A stretch of 64,000 bases of DNA. Source: CAWGYT01 sp963826795 (GTDB lineage: Bacteria; Planctomycetota; Planctomycetia; Pirellulales; Pirellulaceae). The position numbers were made by a program, and so were the translations under genes. The notes under the pieces were generated by a model. It was not told the DNA's origin, searched no databases, and saw nothing but the letters and a program-made list of their open reading frames with translations. Shown here in pieces: positions 17,033-24,868 of the stretch. The number at the start of each line of letters is the position of its first letter. The first letter of the stretch is position 1. The stretch is taken from positions 310,001 to 374,000 of the forward strand of contig CAWGYT010000008.1 of NCBI GenBank assembly GCA_963826795.1, read 5' to 3'.

Positions 17033-18053
17033 ATTCCGAACCGTGATTCTTCGGGATCGCCATCTTGCCGTAGAGATCGTACCGATCCATCGCCAGCAGC
17101 ATGTCCGTCAGCACGCGTTGTTCGTTCTCGGGCATCGACTCGATATCCTCTCGAATCCCCGCGAACACGGCCAAATTCGCAATCGCCTGCAGCTCCCGAC
17201 TTTGACCATAGGCGTCGATCAGGGCGCTAATGTTCTTGCGCCGATCGGGACGACAGAGAGCGAGGATCAACGGACGTTCGGCGTTGAAATGAAATCGCCC
17301 CAGGTCGTTGATCATCCGCACACGGGCTTGTTTATATCGCTCGTCAACCTGTGCGCCGGGCATGTCATAGTTGTAATAGGGAAAAAAACGATCCAGATCC
17401 GTCCCGGGCGGAATGACCTCGAAACGCAATCCCTCGCCCTTGTGATACTGGCTGTACTGGTGGTCGCGCTCGTGACGCGTGCTTGTCACAACCAGATCTG
17501 CCAAGGCCAGGCAATCCTGCTCGACCCCAATCCGGTAGTCGATCGCTAATTCTTTGTTGGCGTCGTCGCGGGTCCAGCCTTCATTGATCAGGTAATCCAG
17601 TTTCGGCTTGCCCAACGAGTGGCCGGTGAAGACCAAGGGGACACCAAAGGCGGCCGCCACTTCTTTGGCAACGTAGCCGCCATCCGCATAGTGGCCGTGA
17701 ACCAGTGCCGGGATCCGACCCTCGCTGCGGGTAAAACTAATGAGATGGTCCACAAACTCGTCCAAATGTGGCCACAACCGCTCTTTGCGGAGGTACCGCC
17801 CTCCGCCGCATGGCAAGCGAACCAGGCGGCACTTGTCCCCGAGCGGTTCGACGTCACGAGCGTAGTCTGGCGAGACACGTTTGTCCTTGATCCGACGCGT
17901 GAACAAGTCGACGCCCTCGACCCCCGGGAATTCACTCAGCGTCTTGGCCAGTTCCAGGACGTAGCGAACCTGACCCCCCGTGTCAGCGTCACGCCCCATT
18001 TCGATGTTTTCGGCACGAATGAGGCCGTGCGTGCTGATGAGTTGCAGGTACAT
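16878..18053 (-). CDS. Sucrose-phosphate synthase, N-terminal part (frameshifted)
   Basis: Makes sucrose 6-phosphate from UDP-glucose and fructose 6-phosphate. The start MYLQLISTHGLIR is followed by the synthase motifs DTGGQVRYVLELA (residues about 24-36), VHGHYADGG, FTGHSLGKPK, TSTRHERDHQY, VIPPGTDLDRFFPYY and LCRPDRRKNI, in the order of family GT4 sucrose-phosphate synthases. The ATG at 18053 has an AAGGAGG ribosome binding site eight bases upstream; the open frame beyond it is not coding. Sense ends near base 17010 (PELYRIAA) and continues in the next frame. Total length about 730 residues fits the family. A MarR gene lies 61 bases upstream on the same strand, so salt- or stress-controlled osmolyte synthesis is a reasonable inference. 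Confidence 0.88.
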   Translation of the reverse strand: MYLQLISTHGLIRAENIEMGRDADTGGQVRYVLELAKTLSEFPGVEGVDLFTRRIKDKRVSPDYARDVEPLGDKCRLVRLPCGGGRYLRKERLWPHLDEFVDHLISFTRSEGRIPALVHGHYADGGYVAKEVAAAFGVPLVFTGHSLGKPKLDYLINEGWTRDDANKELAIDYRIGVEQDCLALADLVVTSTRHERDHQYSQYHKGEGLRFEVIPPGTDLDRFFPYYNYDMPGAQVDERYKQARVRMINDLGRFHFNAERPLILALCRPDRRKNISALIDAYGQSRELQAIANLAVFAGIREDIESMPENEQRVLTDMLLAMDRYDLYGKMAIPKNHGSEFDVPELYRIAAAQRDFRQHGVHRAIRTDGHRSFGDGVALRRDRGRRATGYC

Positions 18054-18114
18054 GAATTGAACCTCCTTGCCGAAGTAAATGGCTTCGGAATCGATAAAAT
18101 GTGTCGCTGGAAAG

Positions 18115-18624
18115 CTAGAAATCGTGCCCCGATGCTTCACTTGGCGATGCACCACCCAACGCCTCGCGTTCGATCGTCGAGACCCCCATCATGTCCGCGA
18201 TTCGTTGCAGATTCGCCAAAATCTGTGTTTGCTCCCAGGCAGGTAGCTCGGCTAATCCCCGCTGAAACTTTCCCTCCAACAACCGGGGCGCACGCTGCAG
18301 CACGTCGTGGCCCTCGTCCGTCAGCTGGACGGCAATGCTCCGCCGGTCCCGCTCGCCACGAATCCGCTGAACCAGTCCACGACGCTCCAGCCGGTCCAGG
18401 ATTCCGGTCACGGTCGGGGGCCCGAGGTGCAACTCCGCCGCCAGCGCGCTGGCGGTGATCGCCTGCTGCTCAAAGACGACCCGTAGCGTGGCCAGCTGCG
18501 GTGCCGTCAGGCCACACTCGTGCAGCAACCGGCGAGATCGCAGGTCGATCGCGCGCGTGATCCGGCGCAGCGCCGCGACGATCTGCCGCTCCAGGTACGC
18601 CTCATCGTTCGCTCCCCGCAGCAC
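18115..18624 (-). CDS. MarR-family transcriptional regulator
   Basis: The 169-residue protein has a helix bundle start (ERQIVAALRRITRAIDLRSRRLL), then the winged helix-turn-helix: LTAPQLATLRVVFEQQAITASALAAELHLGPPTVTGILDRLERRGLVQR, and the wing with RGERDRRSIAVQLT, where the DxRS motif is diagnostic of MarR. Such proteins are usually repressors released by a small ligand or by thiol oxidation; there is no conserved Cys in the DNA-binding core. It directly precedes the sucrose-phosphate synthase gene with a 61-base gap and probably shares its transcript. The promoter upstream contains a small palindrome that could be its own operator. Confidence 0.9.
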   Translation of the reverse strand: MLRGANDEAYLERQIVAALRRITRAIDLRSRRLLHECGLTAPQLATLRVVFEQQAITASALAAELHLGPPTVTGILDRLERRGLVQRIRGERDRRSIAVQLTDEGHDVLQRAPRLLEGKFQRGLAELPAWEQTQILANLQRIADMMGVSTIEREALGGASPSEASGHDF

Positions 18625-18696
18625 ACTCGCCTCCCGCCCGTCTGATTTTCAGAAGAGGCCCGCTCTCGGAAACCGGCTTGCCTCGCTGGCCCATCA

Positions 18697-18724
18697 TTAT
18701 TACGCACAGAAAATTTTTTCGCAA
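18697..18724 (-). promoter_or_regulatory. Promoter with possible operator for the marR-sucrose synthase operon
   Basis: Read on the minus strand, TTGCGA (18724-18719) and TAATAA (18702-18697) are 16 bases apart. The spacer holds GAAAA-aa-TTTTC, an inverted repeat overlapping the -35 region that could bind the MarR product. It is about 75 bases upstream of the marR start. Boxes are seen; repression is inference. Confidence 0.45.
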
Positions 18725-18903
18725 GAACGGCGAGCCGGTGGGACGCGGTCCAGCCGCCGTCGAGAAACCCAGGTCGTCCTCCGGAAACATCCAATAAGAA
18801 CTCGCGTCAATCCCGAGAGATCGGTCGACCCGCGTCCAACAGAAACGAACGTCGGACCACCGCGAAGTACTTCCGACAGGAACTATCTCGCCGAGATTGC
18901 TCG

Positions 18904-19920
18904 TCAATTTCCCGGGGGTGGTATCGGCGTCAGCCGGTCAAAGTGACGAACCCAGTCCACGACCCGCCAGTCCATCCAGTGCCAATCCGGATCACGCGTG
19001 GCACGTCGATCGGCCAAAAACCCCAAATGCCCCCCTGCGGGTGTGGCATAGACTTCCGTCGTCGGGGAAAACGTGGCGTCTCGAAAAACAGCCGCGGGAA
19101 TCAGCGGATCGTCCTGAGCGAAAAGAATCCGCGTGGCGACCTGGATGTCGCTCAAGCCCGGCAGGCTACTGGCCCGCCGATAGTAGTCGTCGACGTCGGC
19201 AAACCCACCCCCGGGAGCGGTGAATTGGGAATCGAAGTCATACAGCGAGCCCGGGCGGCGTGCCCACGCGGCCCATTCCAGATCCGGTATCTGGCGACGC
19301 CGACGTTCGACAGTACGCGTCAGGGTTCGAACGAAGATGCGGTCGTAGACCCGATTCCAACCGTGCTGCAAGTTCCGACTGCAAGCGGCCAGATCCAATG
19401 GAGGCGCAACCGCAATCGCGCTGTCTAACGTCAAGTCATGATCGGCCCCCAGCTGAGTCAAGAACTTGAGCAAGATGGAGGCCCCCAGAGAAAACCCGAC
19501 GGCCGTTACGGGGTGCGCGGGATGGAGTCGTCCGATGTGCTGCAGCGCCATCCTGAGGTCCTCGGTGCGGCCGGCGTGCAGCGACTTGCGGGCCAATGCC
19601 ATGCCGGCTCCACAACCGCGGCAATCCAGTCGGACCGCGCGGTATCCGGACTGGACGAGCTTCGCCGCGATCCGATTCATGTAGCCGCTGCCGTGGCAAC
19701 CCGCCAATCCGTGCACCAGCATCACGACGCGTCGTCGGCCGAGCGGACCAGGCGGGTTGTCGTCATGGGCGACGAGTCGATCACCGTCCGGCAGGTGGAT
19801 CACTTTTCGCTCCGCCCGATAAGGAAATCGTTTCCAAAGGTACGCGGCGCCGATCGTCTGACGATGGGGTCCGCGAAACCAAGGATGTGGCACAAACGGG
19901 GGTTGCGGCTCGTTCCACAT
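18904..19920 (-). CDS. YheT-like alpha/beta hydrolase
   Basis: The 338-residue protein has the order of the YheT/ABHD1 hydrolase family: N-terminal PHPWFRGPHRQTIGAAYLWKR, oxyanion region MLVHGLAGCHGSGYMNRIA, DCRGCGAG, nucleophile elbow GFSLGASILLKFL (Ser about residue 143), the lid region with YDRIFVR, YDFDSQFTAP, an acid in AQDDPLIPAAVF, and the catalytic His in GGHLGFL. Substrate is unknown; relatives have been described as lipid or ester hydrolases. No signal peptide, so cytoplasmic. It is divergent from the small gene at 20098. Confidence 0.87.
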   Translation of the reverse strand: MWNEPQPPFVPHPWFRGPHRQTIGAAYLWKRFPYRAERKVIHLPDGDRLVAHDDNPPGPLGRRRVVMLVHGLAGCHGSGYMNRIAAKLVQSGYRAVRLDCRGCGAGMALARKSLHAGRTEDLRMALQHIGRLHPAHPVTAVGFSLGASILLKFLTQLGADHDLTLDSAIAVAPPLDLAACSRNLQHGWNRVYDRIFVRTLTRTVERRRRQIPDLEWAAWARRPGSLYDFDSQFTAPGGGFADVDDYYRRASSLPGLSDIQVATRILFAQDDPLIPAAVFRDATFSPTTEVYATPAGGHLGFLADRRATRDPDWHWMDWRVVDWVRHFDRLTPIPPPGN

Positions 19921-20097
19921 CCGGCTCTCCAGCTCGGTTACATTCGAAAGACAAGTTGGCTATACTGCGTCGAGCTTAAGGGAATTGGACGACCCCACGA
20001 TCGTGCGGACGTCTGACCCTCGCGGCCGGATCGAGATTTGGAACGAAACATCGGGTTAGAACGCCAAGTTTAGCTTGAGGCGGACGGAGTCGTACAG

Positions 20098-20481
20098 ATG
20101 CAACGAACAACAGCGGAAATCGCGGAAATCGAACGCCACAAGTATTTTTTGAGCGAGAAGGAGGGCTACGACGTCGGCTGGGAATTCGCGGAAGCGGATT
20201 GGGAAGCCCAGCACGCGAGTCGCTGGCGACGAGAGCACGCCGCGAGCGGGACGCCGGTCGAGGCGGCAGGATCCTGCTGTGGGGGCGCAAGCGGGATGTC
20301 GCGAAACTCCGCTGCGGCGGCGAATCGAAGTTCTACGACGTCGACGGCTGCCTCTCGCGGCGACACGGCACCCGAAGAAAAGCTGACGGGCAACGGCCAC
20401 GTCGTGCGCTGCGACCCAGGCTCGGGAGCAGGCCCGCTGCGACGATTCTTCGCGCGTCTGTTCGGCAACGCCCGAACGTGA
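20098..20481 (+). CDS. Small protein of unknown function with a conserved-looking N-terminus
   Basis: The 127-residue product begins with a compact, highly charged segment, EIERHKYFLSEKEGYDVGW then EFAEADWEAQHASRWRREH, that looks like a real folded motif with aromatic residues. It is followed by a low-complexity Ala/Ser/Gly linker and a basic C-terminus (PLRRFFARLFGNART). I do not recognise the family with certainty. It is monocistronic, divergent from the YheT-like gene and convergent with the sigma-factor gene. The length and codon use support a real gene, with the second half likely disordered. Confidence 0.55.
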   Translation: MQRTTAEIAEIERHKYFLSEKEGYDVGWEFAEADWEAQHASRWRREHAASGTPVEAAGSCCGGASGMSRNSAAAANRSSTTSTAASRGDTAPEEKLTGNGHVVRCDPGSGAGPLRRFFARLFGNART

Positions 20482-20600
20482 TCCGCTCGCCGAACGGCCG
20501 TCCCACGGCCCCCCCCGACCGAGCGATTCCACGTTCGTCGGAGACCCCGGTTCGCCCCGTCGTGAACAGGCAGAGATCCGGGTGCTGATCGTCTGACACG

Positions 20601-20641
20601 CAAAAGAAAAACGACGGCGGAGACCTCGCGGTTCCGCCGTC
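20601..20641 (-). terminator. Rho-independent terminator of the sigma-factor gene
   Basis: A perfect 9-bp stem GACGGCGGA (20613-20621) / TCCGCCGTC (20633-20641) with an 11-base loop is followed, on the minus strand, by a T-rich run (complement of CAAAAGAAAAA, 20601-20611). It begins 13 bases past the stop codon of the minus-strand sigma-factor gene. Confidence 0.85.
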
Positions 20642-20653
20642 TTCGACTGACAT

Positions 20654-21229
20654 TCAGGCCATGACCGCTGACTCAACCTCCTTGGCAAGCCGTTTGCGCG
20701 CCTCGTGCAGCCGCCGCTTGATCGTGCCCAAGGGCGCTTCGAACGCGGCACTCATCTCCAGCAACGATTGCCCGCGAACGTAGAACGCTTCCAGCGTTTC
20801 TCGGTCCAAGGAACGCAATCGGTCCAGACCGTTTCGCACGCAGTCGGCCCGCTCGGTTTCCACCGCCGCCGCCAGCGGCGTCCGAGCATCGATGCAGGTC
20901 GCTTCCAGCGTTTGTGGCTCGGTCGCGATGGACGGAGCCCGCCGCACCGCCCGGTTGATGGCCATCCGCTGGGTGATGCTCGTCAACCAGCCAACGAAAC
21001 ACTCCGGCTGCCGGAGTTGCGGCAGCTTCTGCAAGACTTGCAGGAAAACTTCCTGACACAGCTCTTGCGCTTCGTTCTCGTCTCGCAGCCGCCGCAGCGC
21101 CACGGTCGTCACGTGGACCCGATAGCGAGTGAACAGTTCACCCAGCGCGGACCGATCCCCGGACTGGGCTGCGAGCACTAACTGCACCACGGTCGTCCGC
21201 GGAGCCTCAATACATTCGGTCGTGGTCAT
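20654..21229 (-). CDS. ECF-type RNA polymerase sigma factor
   Basis: The 191-residue protein has region 2 (GDRSALGELFTRYRVHVTTVALRRL, ENEAQELCQEVFLQVLQKLPQL, CFVGWLTSITQRMAINRAVR) and region 4 (GLDRLRSLDRETLEAFYVRG, then the helix-turn-helix SLLEMSAAFEAPLGTIKRRLHEARKRL). There is no region 3, which places it in the extracytoplasmic-function group. No anti-sigma gene is adjacent, although the small ORF immediately upstream is on the same strand. The ATG at 21229 follows GAGAGAACGAG; the longer open frame upstream lacks conserved sequence. A clean terminator follows the gene. Confidence 0.9.
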   Translation of the reverse strand: MTTTECIEAPRTTVVQLVLAAQSGDRSALGELFTRYRVHVTTVALRRLRDENEAQELCQEVFLQVLQKLPQLRQPECFVGWLTSITQRMAINRAVRRAPSIATEPQTLEATCIDARTPLAAAVETERADCVRNGLDRLRSLDRETLEAFYVRGQSLLEMSAAFEAPLGTIKRRLHEARKRLAKEVESAVMA

Positions 21230-21353
21230 CTCGTTCTCTCTCTTCAGGGATTCCCAACGAGAATCCCGGCATGGAATCCAGGGCGAACCGCGAGTGCAAG
21301 CAAACTCGGAACCGATTCCGGTCGTCTGCTTGCCGCCTCGAGACGGCAACGGG

Positions 21354-21746
21354 TCATGCGATCGATTGGGACTGACCAAGCCGACTGCGTGTCGGCTCAA
21401 GTCCGCAGTGCTGGCACTGCTCCCAACTCGTTCGGCGACCTGGCCGGCACGTCATCTCGAACGATCCCGTCATGTCACGCCAACCGTTCCGCGGCAGTCT
21501 GCCGGGTTGCTGGGTGACACCGGATCTGGCGACCAACGCAACGGCCGGCATGCAATAACCGAGTACGTGGCGTACTACGGCGACCCATCCGAGCTCGCAC
21601 GCGGGGCGTTTGCCGCCGAGATGCTGGCTCCTGAGGCGTAGGAGCGCATGCGTCTCGACTGCAAACCCGGCAACCAGGACGGCCAAGCGATCTTCGAGAA
21701 TGCCGAAGATGCGGTCGTTTATGGTGATTTGGGAATTGCGTCGCAT
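21354..21746 (-). CDS. Possible small protein of unknown function
   Basis: A 130-codon frame on the minus strand starts with ATG at 21746, six bases after a good AGGAGA ribosome binding site, and ends 124 bases before the sigma-factor start. The first half (ITINDRIFGILEDRLAVLVAGFAVETHALLRL) uses the preferred G/C-ending codons and has a mild hydrophobic helix; the second half is Arg/Cys-rich and less gene-like. I do not recognise it. It may be real, possibly cotranscribed with the sigma factor, or chance. Confidence 0.35.
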   Translation of the reverse strand: MRRNSQITINDRIFGILEDRLAVLVAGFAVETHALLRLRSQHLGGKRPACELGWVAVVRHVLGYCMPAVALVARSGVTQQPGRLPRNGWRDMTGSFEMTCRPGRRTSWEQCQHCGLEPTRSRLGQSQSIA

Positions 21747-22061
21747 GGCTCGTCTCCTAGCGCTCAGCGCAGTGAGAGAAAACGAACAAAGAAAGAAGAC
21801 AAAACAACGATCGCCCGGCGGCTTCCTCAGAACTTTGCCTCCGCGCGACCTTGGCGAGCATATCATGGATCCGGGGTCACGGCAAATAGTCCGCCGTGCC
21901 TGCGGCATGCTGCTCTTGGTTCCCAGATAGACGGCAGATCGGTTCGCAGGTTCGTCGGATTCCTGTGAATTTCCCAAAAATGACCGGCCCGCCGTCCTTG
22001 CCCCGCGCCGTCGACGTCCATGGATGCTGAGCGATCCGGAAACGCGGTCGCCCCGGAAAGC
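21747..22061. other. Intergenic region without recognised genes
   Basis: About 315 bases separate the doubtful small frame from the end of the UxaC-like gene. Open frames here are short and overlap on both strands with no ribosome binding site or conserved motif. No clear terminator was seen after the UxaC-like gene. Confidence 0.4.
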
Positions 22062-22589
22062 CTATCGCTGCGGGAAAATTTGCTCGGTATTGTCCACCAG
22101 CACCGTCCTGGCCAGCTGCAGCGCCCGCGTCTCCGTCCAGCCGCGATCGATCACGAAACGATCCGCAAGCACCTTGGCTAAAATCCGCTTGTACATGTTG
22201 AACTTGGGCAGCGCGAACTCCAATTTGTACATGTCGCTGTAGTAGCCGATCTGTTTGGTCTGCGGCACCGCCTCCAGGCGGGCGGCCAGGTCGGGTTCGA
22301 TAAACGCCGGAGTATTGGAATACCACCAGTGCCCATTCGCCACGACATTGGGAAAAATCCAGGCATAGCTGACCAATTCCTGATTCGTTACGCTCGCCAG
22401 CACCGAGATCGGGAAGGTGACTTGTGGGAAGGCGTTGAACAGGTGTCGATACTGAATCAGGGAAACGCGACTGTCATAGAGGTCTTGTCCCTGAAAGACG
22501 CCGCCAGGGTAGACGCGCCGATTGACGCCGATCATCAAGTCAAACGGGAGCTTCCACTCGGCACAGGCCTGCGCCAACGTCCAGAACAC
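22062..22589 (-). CDS. uxaC: Glucuronate isomerase-like protein, C-terminal part (frameshifted)
   Basis: Completes the gene that starts at 23346. The segment shows the C-terminal half of the UxaC amidohydrolase barrel: LPFDLMIGVNRRVYPGG, SRVSLIQYRHLFNAFPQVTFP, the NVVANGHWWYSNTPAFIEPDL stretch and KQIGYYSDMYKLEFALPKFNMY, resembling the GHWW and TDSRSFLSYPR regions of uronate isomerases. The ATG at 22589 is internal; sequence in this frame extends upstream to about base 22607 (GGPYAHFVFW). One extra base near 22607 separates it from the first part. Other uronate-pathway genes are not in the window. Confidence 0.78.
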   Translation of the reverse strand: MFWTLAQACAEWKLPFDLMIGVNRRVYPGGVFQGQDLYDSRVSLIQYRHLFNAFPQVTFPISVLASVTNQELVSYAWIFPNVVANGHWWYSNTPAFIEPDLAARLEAVPQTKQIGYYSDMYKLEFALPKFNMYKRILAKVLADRFVIDRGWTETRALQLARTVLVDNTEQIFPQR

Positions 22590-23346
22590 GAAGTGCGCGT
22601 ACGGTCCGCCGCTCGTCTTCGCTGGCGTCGGTACCGCGTCGGAGCCCCCTCAGCGCGGCGTCGGCGTCGGAATCCGCGACCGGCTCGGGGCGAAAATCGG
22701 GCGGCAACGAGATCGCACAGGCTCGCGCGCCGTGGCGGACGAAATGCTGCATCAATTCGCCGATCGCCGCTCGCATGCCAGCGGCCGTCCCGCCGTCGGT
22801 CCCGGTAAACTCTTCCAGGCGACGCTGCACCGCTGGGTTATCGAAATGAAATACCAGCTCATCCGTTCTCAAACACGGGATGTAGGTCCGCGTGTCGAAT
22901 CCTTCCAGCGGATCGTCAAAATCGTTGGTCAGAAAGACGGCCTTCAGACCACTCTGGGCGAGCACCTGCGCCGCCCAATCGTCGGCGGCCATCCGACGCC
23001 GCGAATGGTCGTACAGCGGCTCCCAGTTCTCGGCCGTAAGCACGTCATCCTGAAAGTCGAAAAACTCCTGGGCCATTTCGATCAACCAACTTGACTGAAT
23101 CGTATTTTCCAGCGGCCTCAGATGCTCAACCAACCGCCGCACTCTCTCTTTCGGATCGAGCCCCTCCTCTTCGATTGTCGCCCGCGGCATGCCCGCCGAA
23201 TGAGCCAGCTCGGTGTAGTAGTGATAACCGAGGATCTCGGCCAAATTCTTGGCGGCCGGCTGGTGCGCATTGATATGAGTGTGGGGATCAATCAGCGGCC
23301 ACGAAGACAATTCGCGATACAAGCGTTGCCGTAATTCCCAAGACAT
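22540..23346 (-). CDS. uxaC: Glucuronate isomerase-like protein, N-terminal part (frameshifted)
   Basis: Uronate isomerases interconvert glucuronate/galacturonate and the ketose forms. The start shows the metal-binding PLIDPHTHINAH (HxH at residues about 22-24) and the UxaC-like helical insertion with YHYYTELAHSAGMPRA, ERVRRLVEHLRPLENT and a LTNDFDDPLEGFDT strand. Sense ends near base 22607, after which the frame becomes Arg-rich noise. The combined protein is about 428 residues, close to the family length. The ATG at 23346 has GGGAAGGG eight bases upstream. The assignment to UxaC is good, but planctomycete homologues may use other substrates. Confidence 0.8.
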   Translation of the reverse strand: MSWELRQRLYRELSSWPLIDPHTHINAHQPAAKNLAEILGYHYYTELAHSAGMPRATIEEEGLDPKERVRRLVEHLRPLENTIQSSWLIEMAQEFFDFQDDVLTAENWEPLYDHSRRRMAADDWAAQVLAQSGLKAVFLTNDFDDPLEGFDTRTYIPCLRTDELVFHFDNPAVQRRLEEFTGTDGGTAAGMRAAIGELMQHFVRHGARACAISLPPDFRPEPVADSDADAALRGLRRGTDASEDERRTVRALRVLDVGAGLCRVEAPV

Positions 23347-23365
23347 CCGTCACCCTTCCCTTGTT

Positions 23366-23420
23366 CTCAGGCGGTCTCTCAGGCGGTCTCTCAGGTGGTC
23401 TCTCAGGCGGTCTCTCAGGT
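23366..23420. repeat. 12-bp tandem repeat that reiterates a stop codon
   Basis: Read on the minus strand the unit is ACC-RCC-TGA-GAG, about four and a half copies with almost no variation. The first TGA (23417-23415) is the stop of the gene that ends at 23415; further in-frame TGA codons follow at 23403, 23391, 23379 and 23367 (lower coordinate of each). It lies between that gene and the UxaC-like start. Confidence 0.9.
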
Positions 23421-24134
23421 GGTCAACGGCAGCGGCGCGTTGAGGAAGCGTTCGCACAATTGTCTCGCCAGCGCCACGTCGTTCGGCCGCGGGACCCGCC
23501 AGAGGCCAAGCCGAATGCGCCGGATTACGCCCTTTTCCAAGTGCTCGTCTAGCAGGCACAGCTCGCAGCGCCGGACCTTGGATGTCGCGTCGAGCGATCG
23601 CCGAATACTCGCCACGTCGCCAGGCACGACCAATTGAACCAACGAAAACTCGTCGCCTGGCAAACGCCATAGCAGCAACGGCGGCGCCACGGTGACGACG
23701 CCCTCAGCGAGGTCGCCGCACCAAGCTGGATCCGCTTCGATCAGCTCGGCCGCGACCAGCTGGGTGACAACCTTCAGCGTCGGCCGGGCATCCAGTCGAT
23801 CGGTTTGCAGCGAAATCCAGACTTCGACGCCCGGCAGGCTGACGTCGGTCAAGCAGCAGCACGCGTCGCGCCAATAGATCTGCGACCGCAATTGGGGCGG
23901 AGCTCGGCGTTCGTAGGTGACGACCAAGTCGCCGTCACGAACATAGTGATCAACTCGATTTTCCGCCGAGATCGGATCGGGAAAGCCGGGCAGTTCGACG
24001 CCCAACACTCGCTCGGTCTCGTGCGAGGTCCAGCCACCGATTCCCAACGCAGGTCGATCCAGCCAAACGCGTGTCGTGACGTCGGCTCGCTCGAGCGTCG
24101 CATGCCCATCGAACAACGTCCAATCCGCCGACAT
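23415..24134 (-). CDS. Protein of unknown function, upstream of the UxaC-like gene
   Basis: The 239-residue product has no signal peptide and no membrane helix. It reads as a mostly beta-strand protein: LFDGHATLERADVTTRVWLDRPALGIGGW, a pair of strands around VDHYVRDGDLVVTYERR, SLPGVEVWISLQTDRLD, and a mixed C-terminus with EFSLVQLVVPGDVASI. I do not recognise a family. It precedes the UxaC-like gene by 68 bases on the same strand and could be cotranscribed, so a carbohydrate-related role is conceivable but not shown. Its stop codon is the first of five in-frame TGAs within a 12-bp tandem repeat. Confidence 0.7.
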   Translation of the reverse strand: MSADWTLFDGHATLERADVTTRVWLDRPALGIGGWTSHETERVLGVELPGFPDPISAENRVDHYVRDGDLVVTYERRAPPQLRSQIYWRDACCCLTDVSLPGVEVWISLQTDRLDARPTLKVVTQLVAAELIEADPAWCGDLAEGVVTVAPPLLLWRLPGDEFSLVQLVVPGDVASIRRSLDATSKVRRCELCLLDEHLEKGVIRRIRLGLWRVPRPNDVALARQLCERFLNAPLPLTT

Positions 24135-24365
24135 CGAGTTTCTCCGTTTCCGACTTGAGACCGCGCATTATTTCCCAAGACGCGTCCCGCGTCACGTCAC
24201 GATGAAAACGACGCTGACTCGCATCGTGATCGCATCGTAGCGGCTGGAACGTGCCAACCACAAGACGGGCGTGCGATCGGCCACGTTGGGACCTTGCGAA
24301 TCACCTGAGGGCACGAAAAGCGGTCCCCGACGAACTGGCAAGCGAAGGCATTCCCGGAAGCGGGC

Positions 24366-24552
24366 AAAAAAAGGGTCAGGCCATTTTGTTTCGGAAACTG
24401 GTGAAAATGGGAATTTCATTGGCTGCATCCCGAGTCGAGTCTTCCGTGATCTCTCCGGTCGACGAGCGTCTCGGACGAATCGTCGCCACGCCGCCTGCTC
24501 GAATCGTTTCGCTGGTCTCGCCATTCTTCCGGCGGGCGAAGACCTGACCCCT
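24366..24552. repeat. REP-like element bounded by GGGTCAGG / CCTGACCC
   Basis: GGGTCAGG (about 24373-24380), preceded by an A-run, faces CCTGACCC (24543-24550) across about 160 bases. The same inverted core bounds the compact hairpin at 39903-39979. Sequences with this core are dispersed intergenic elements in several phyla, some linked to REP-associated tyrosine transposases; none is present in this window. Confidence 0.45.
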
Positions 24553-24562
24553 GAAGCGCATG

Positions 24563-24598
24563 AAAAAACCCCGCCGCCTGCAAAGCAGAACGGCGGGG
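24563..24598 (-). terminator. Orphan minus-strand terminator
   Basis: CCCCGCCG (24569-24576) pairs perfectly with CGGCGGGG (24591-24598); on the minus strand the stem is followed by six T residues (complement of 24563-24568). No minus-strand gene lies upstream (24600 to the start of the plus-strand phosphatase gene), so it may end an antisense or small RNA that starts in the AT-rich promoter region. Confidence 0.7.
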
Positions 24599-24868
24599 CC
24601 GGAACAGAGAAGAGGCCGAAATATAAAAGCTGCCCGAGGGAAAATGAAAAAGCCAAGAAGTCTGTTCAGCTGGCTGCCTCGAACTTCCATGATGATATCA
24701 AGTTTGCATAACGTGTCCAGACTTTGGTTCGAAAATATTTAAAATTGCAAGAGGCCACTCCCCCGGCTCGGTGTGACATTCTATCGATTAGCAAACCGAG
24801 CTAAGATCCAGCCAAGCGGTTACCTCTCGTTGGCACTTCGTCGCGAACGCATTTTAGAAGGAAATTTT

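Larger units (their letters stand above)
24135..24868. other. Long intergenic region with a REP-like element and a minus-strand terminator
   Basis: Divergent genes flank this 734-base stretch. It contains the repeat at 24366-24552 and the terminator at 24563-24598. The last 150 bases before the phosphatase gene are unusually AT-rich (AAAATATTTAAAATT at about 24731-24745) and probably hold its promoter. Open frames on either strand are short, overlapping and without recognisable motifs. Confidence 0.5.

Noticed and set aside
21610..21968. Plus-strand open frames opposite the doubtful small gene
   Set aside because: Basic, low-information sequence without ribosome binding site; two overlapping frames of equal length suggest chance.
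24192..24711. Open frames on both strands around the REP-like element
   Set aside because: They span the palindromic sites and the terminator and resemble no protein family.
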